A stretch of DNA of 6,415 bases from the NCBI GenBank assembly GCA_900755865.1, contig CAAEHZ010000240.1:1-6415 (forward strand), written 5' to 3'. Made by a program: the position numbers and the translations under genes. Shown here one piece after another: positions 6,038 through 6,415 of the stretch (position 1 is the stretch's first letter; every line of letters begins with the position of its first letter). The notes beneath the pieces are model-generated. The model searched no databases and was not told the DNA's origin. It worked only from the letters and a program-made list of their open reading frames with translations. The DNA is from Lachnospiraceae bacterium (GTDB lineage Bacteria > Bacillota > Clostridia > Lachnospirales > Lachnospiraceae).

Positions 6038-6415
6038 ATGAATAAGGAATTAATGGAGGCACTGGATATCCTGGAGAAGGAAAAGGAAATCAGCAAGGAA
6101 ACACTGTTTGAGGCGATTGAAAACTCTCTGCTGACCGCGTGCAAGAACCATTTTGGCAAGGCAGACAATATAAAGGTAGAAATAGACAGAGATACCTGCG
6201 ATTTTCTGGTATACGCAGAGAAGGAGGTTGTTCCCACAGCAGAGGATGTGGAGGATGACTGCCTGCAGATTTCTCTGGAGGATGCAAAGAAGATTTCCGC
6301 AAAGGCAAGTGTAGGGGATATGATTCACGTGGAAATCAAGTCCAAGGAGTTCGGAAGAATTGCAACCCAGAATGCAAAGAACGTTATCCTGCAGAAAATC
6401 CGTGAAGAGGAAAGA
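6038..6415 (+). CDS. nusA: Transcription termination/antitermination factor NusA, N-terminal part, 3' end outside window
   Basis: 126 codons are visible from ATG 6038, with AAGGA (6027-6031) 6 nt upstream, and the frame is open to the window edge. The protein begins MNKELMEALDILEKEKEISK and continues with the NusA N-terminal domain, including FEAIENSLLTACKNHFG, a segment VEIDRDTCDFLVYAEKEVV, and GDMIHVEIKSKEFGRIATQN leading into NAKNVILQKIREEER. This domain binds RNA polymerase near the flap and RNA exit channel; the S1 and KH RNA-binding domains lie beyond the window. NusA increases pausing and stimulates intrinsic termination, and takes part in antitermination complexes. It is cotranscribed with rimP, and ylxR, infB and rbfA are expected downstream. 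Confidence 0.98.
   Translation, partial: MNKELMEALDILEKEKEISKETLFEAIENSLLTACKNHFGKADNIKVEIDRDTCDFLVYAEKEVVPTAEDVEDDCLQISLEDAKKISAKASVGDMIHVEIKSKEFGRIATQNAKNVILQKIREEER

Overview
The window looks like chromosomal DNA of a Gram-positive anaerobe of the class Clostridia, most likely family Lachnospiraceae. The reasons are the GroEL sequence with its short C-terminal tail (PGGMGAY), the rimP-nusA order, strong AGGAG-type ribosome binding sites with some GTG starts, and the divergent GT8 and PlsC-like proteins, which resemble families I associate with gut Lachnospiraceae. This assignment is inferred from sequence character and was not checked against a database. All real genes are on the + strand.

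Layout. (1) 1-824: the 3' half of groEL, closed by a good intrinsic terminator (854-890). (2) 825-1072: an intergenic region with that terminator, a second perfect hairpin (891-913) and two candidate promoters. (3) 1073-4521: a compact run of four genes: an unrecognised 250-aa protein, a divergent family-8 glycosyltransferase that overlaps it by 4 nt (GTGA), a more typical family-8 glycosyltransferase, and a PlsC-like acyltransferase. (4) 4522-4628: an unusual structured gap with a perfect 11-bp hairpin and several TGCGCA palindromes. (5) 4629-5411: a second PlsC-like acyltransferase with a non-standard HX5D motif. (6) 5408-6415: a well-formed sigma-A-type promoter overlapping the previous stop codon, a leader with a strong hairpin, rimP, and the first 126 codons of nusA, which runs off the window.

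How the genes fit together. groEL and rimP-nusA are housekeeping genes for protein folding, 30S maturation and transcription elongation/termination. The five genes between them look like an accessory cell-envelope module. Two sugar transferases and two acyltransferases in one run suggest assembly or acylation of a glycolipid or another glycosylated, membrane-linked product. The product itself cannot be read from the sequence. The most interesting items are the glycosyltransferase/acyltransferase cassette with its unknown first gene, a 22-bp tandem duplication that rewrites the C-terminus of the first glycosyltransferase, the structured gap before the second acyltransferase, and the leader hairpin upstream of rimP-nusA, a candidate autoregulatory attenuator.
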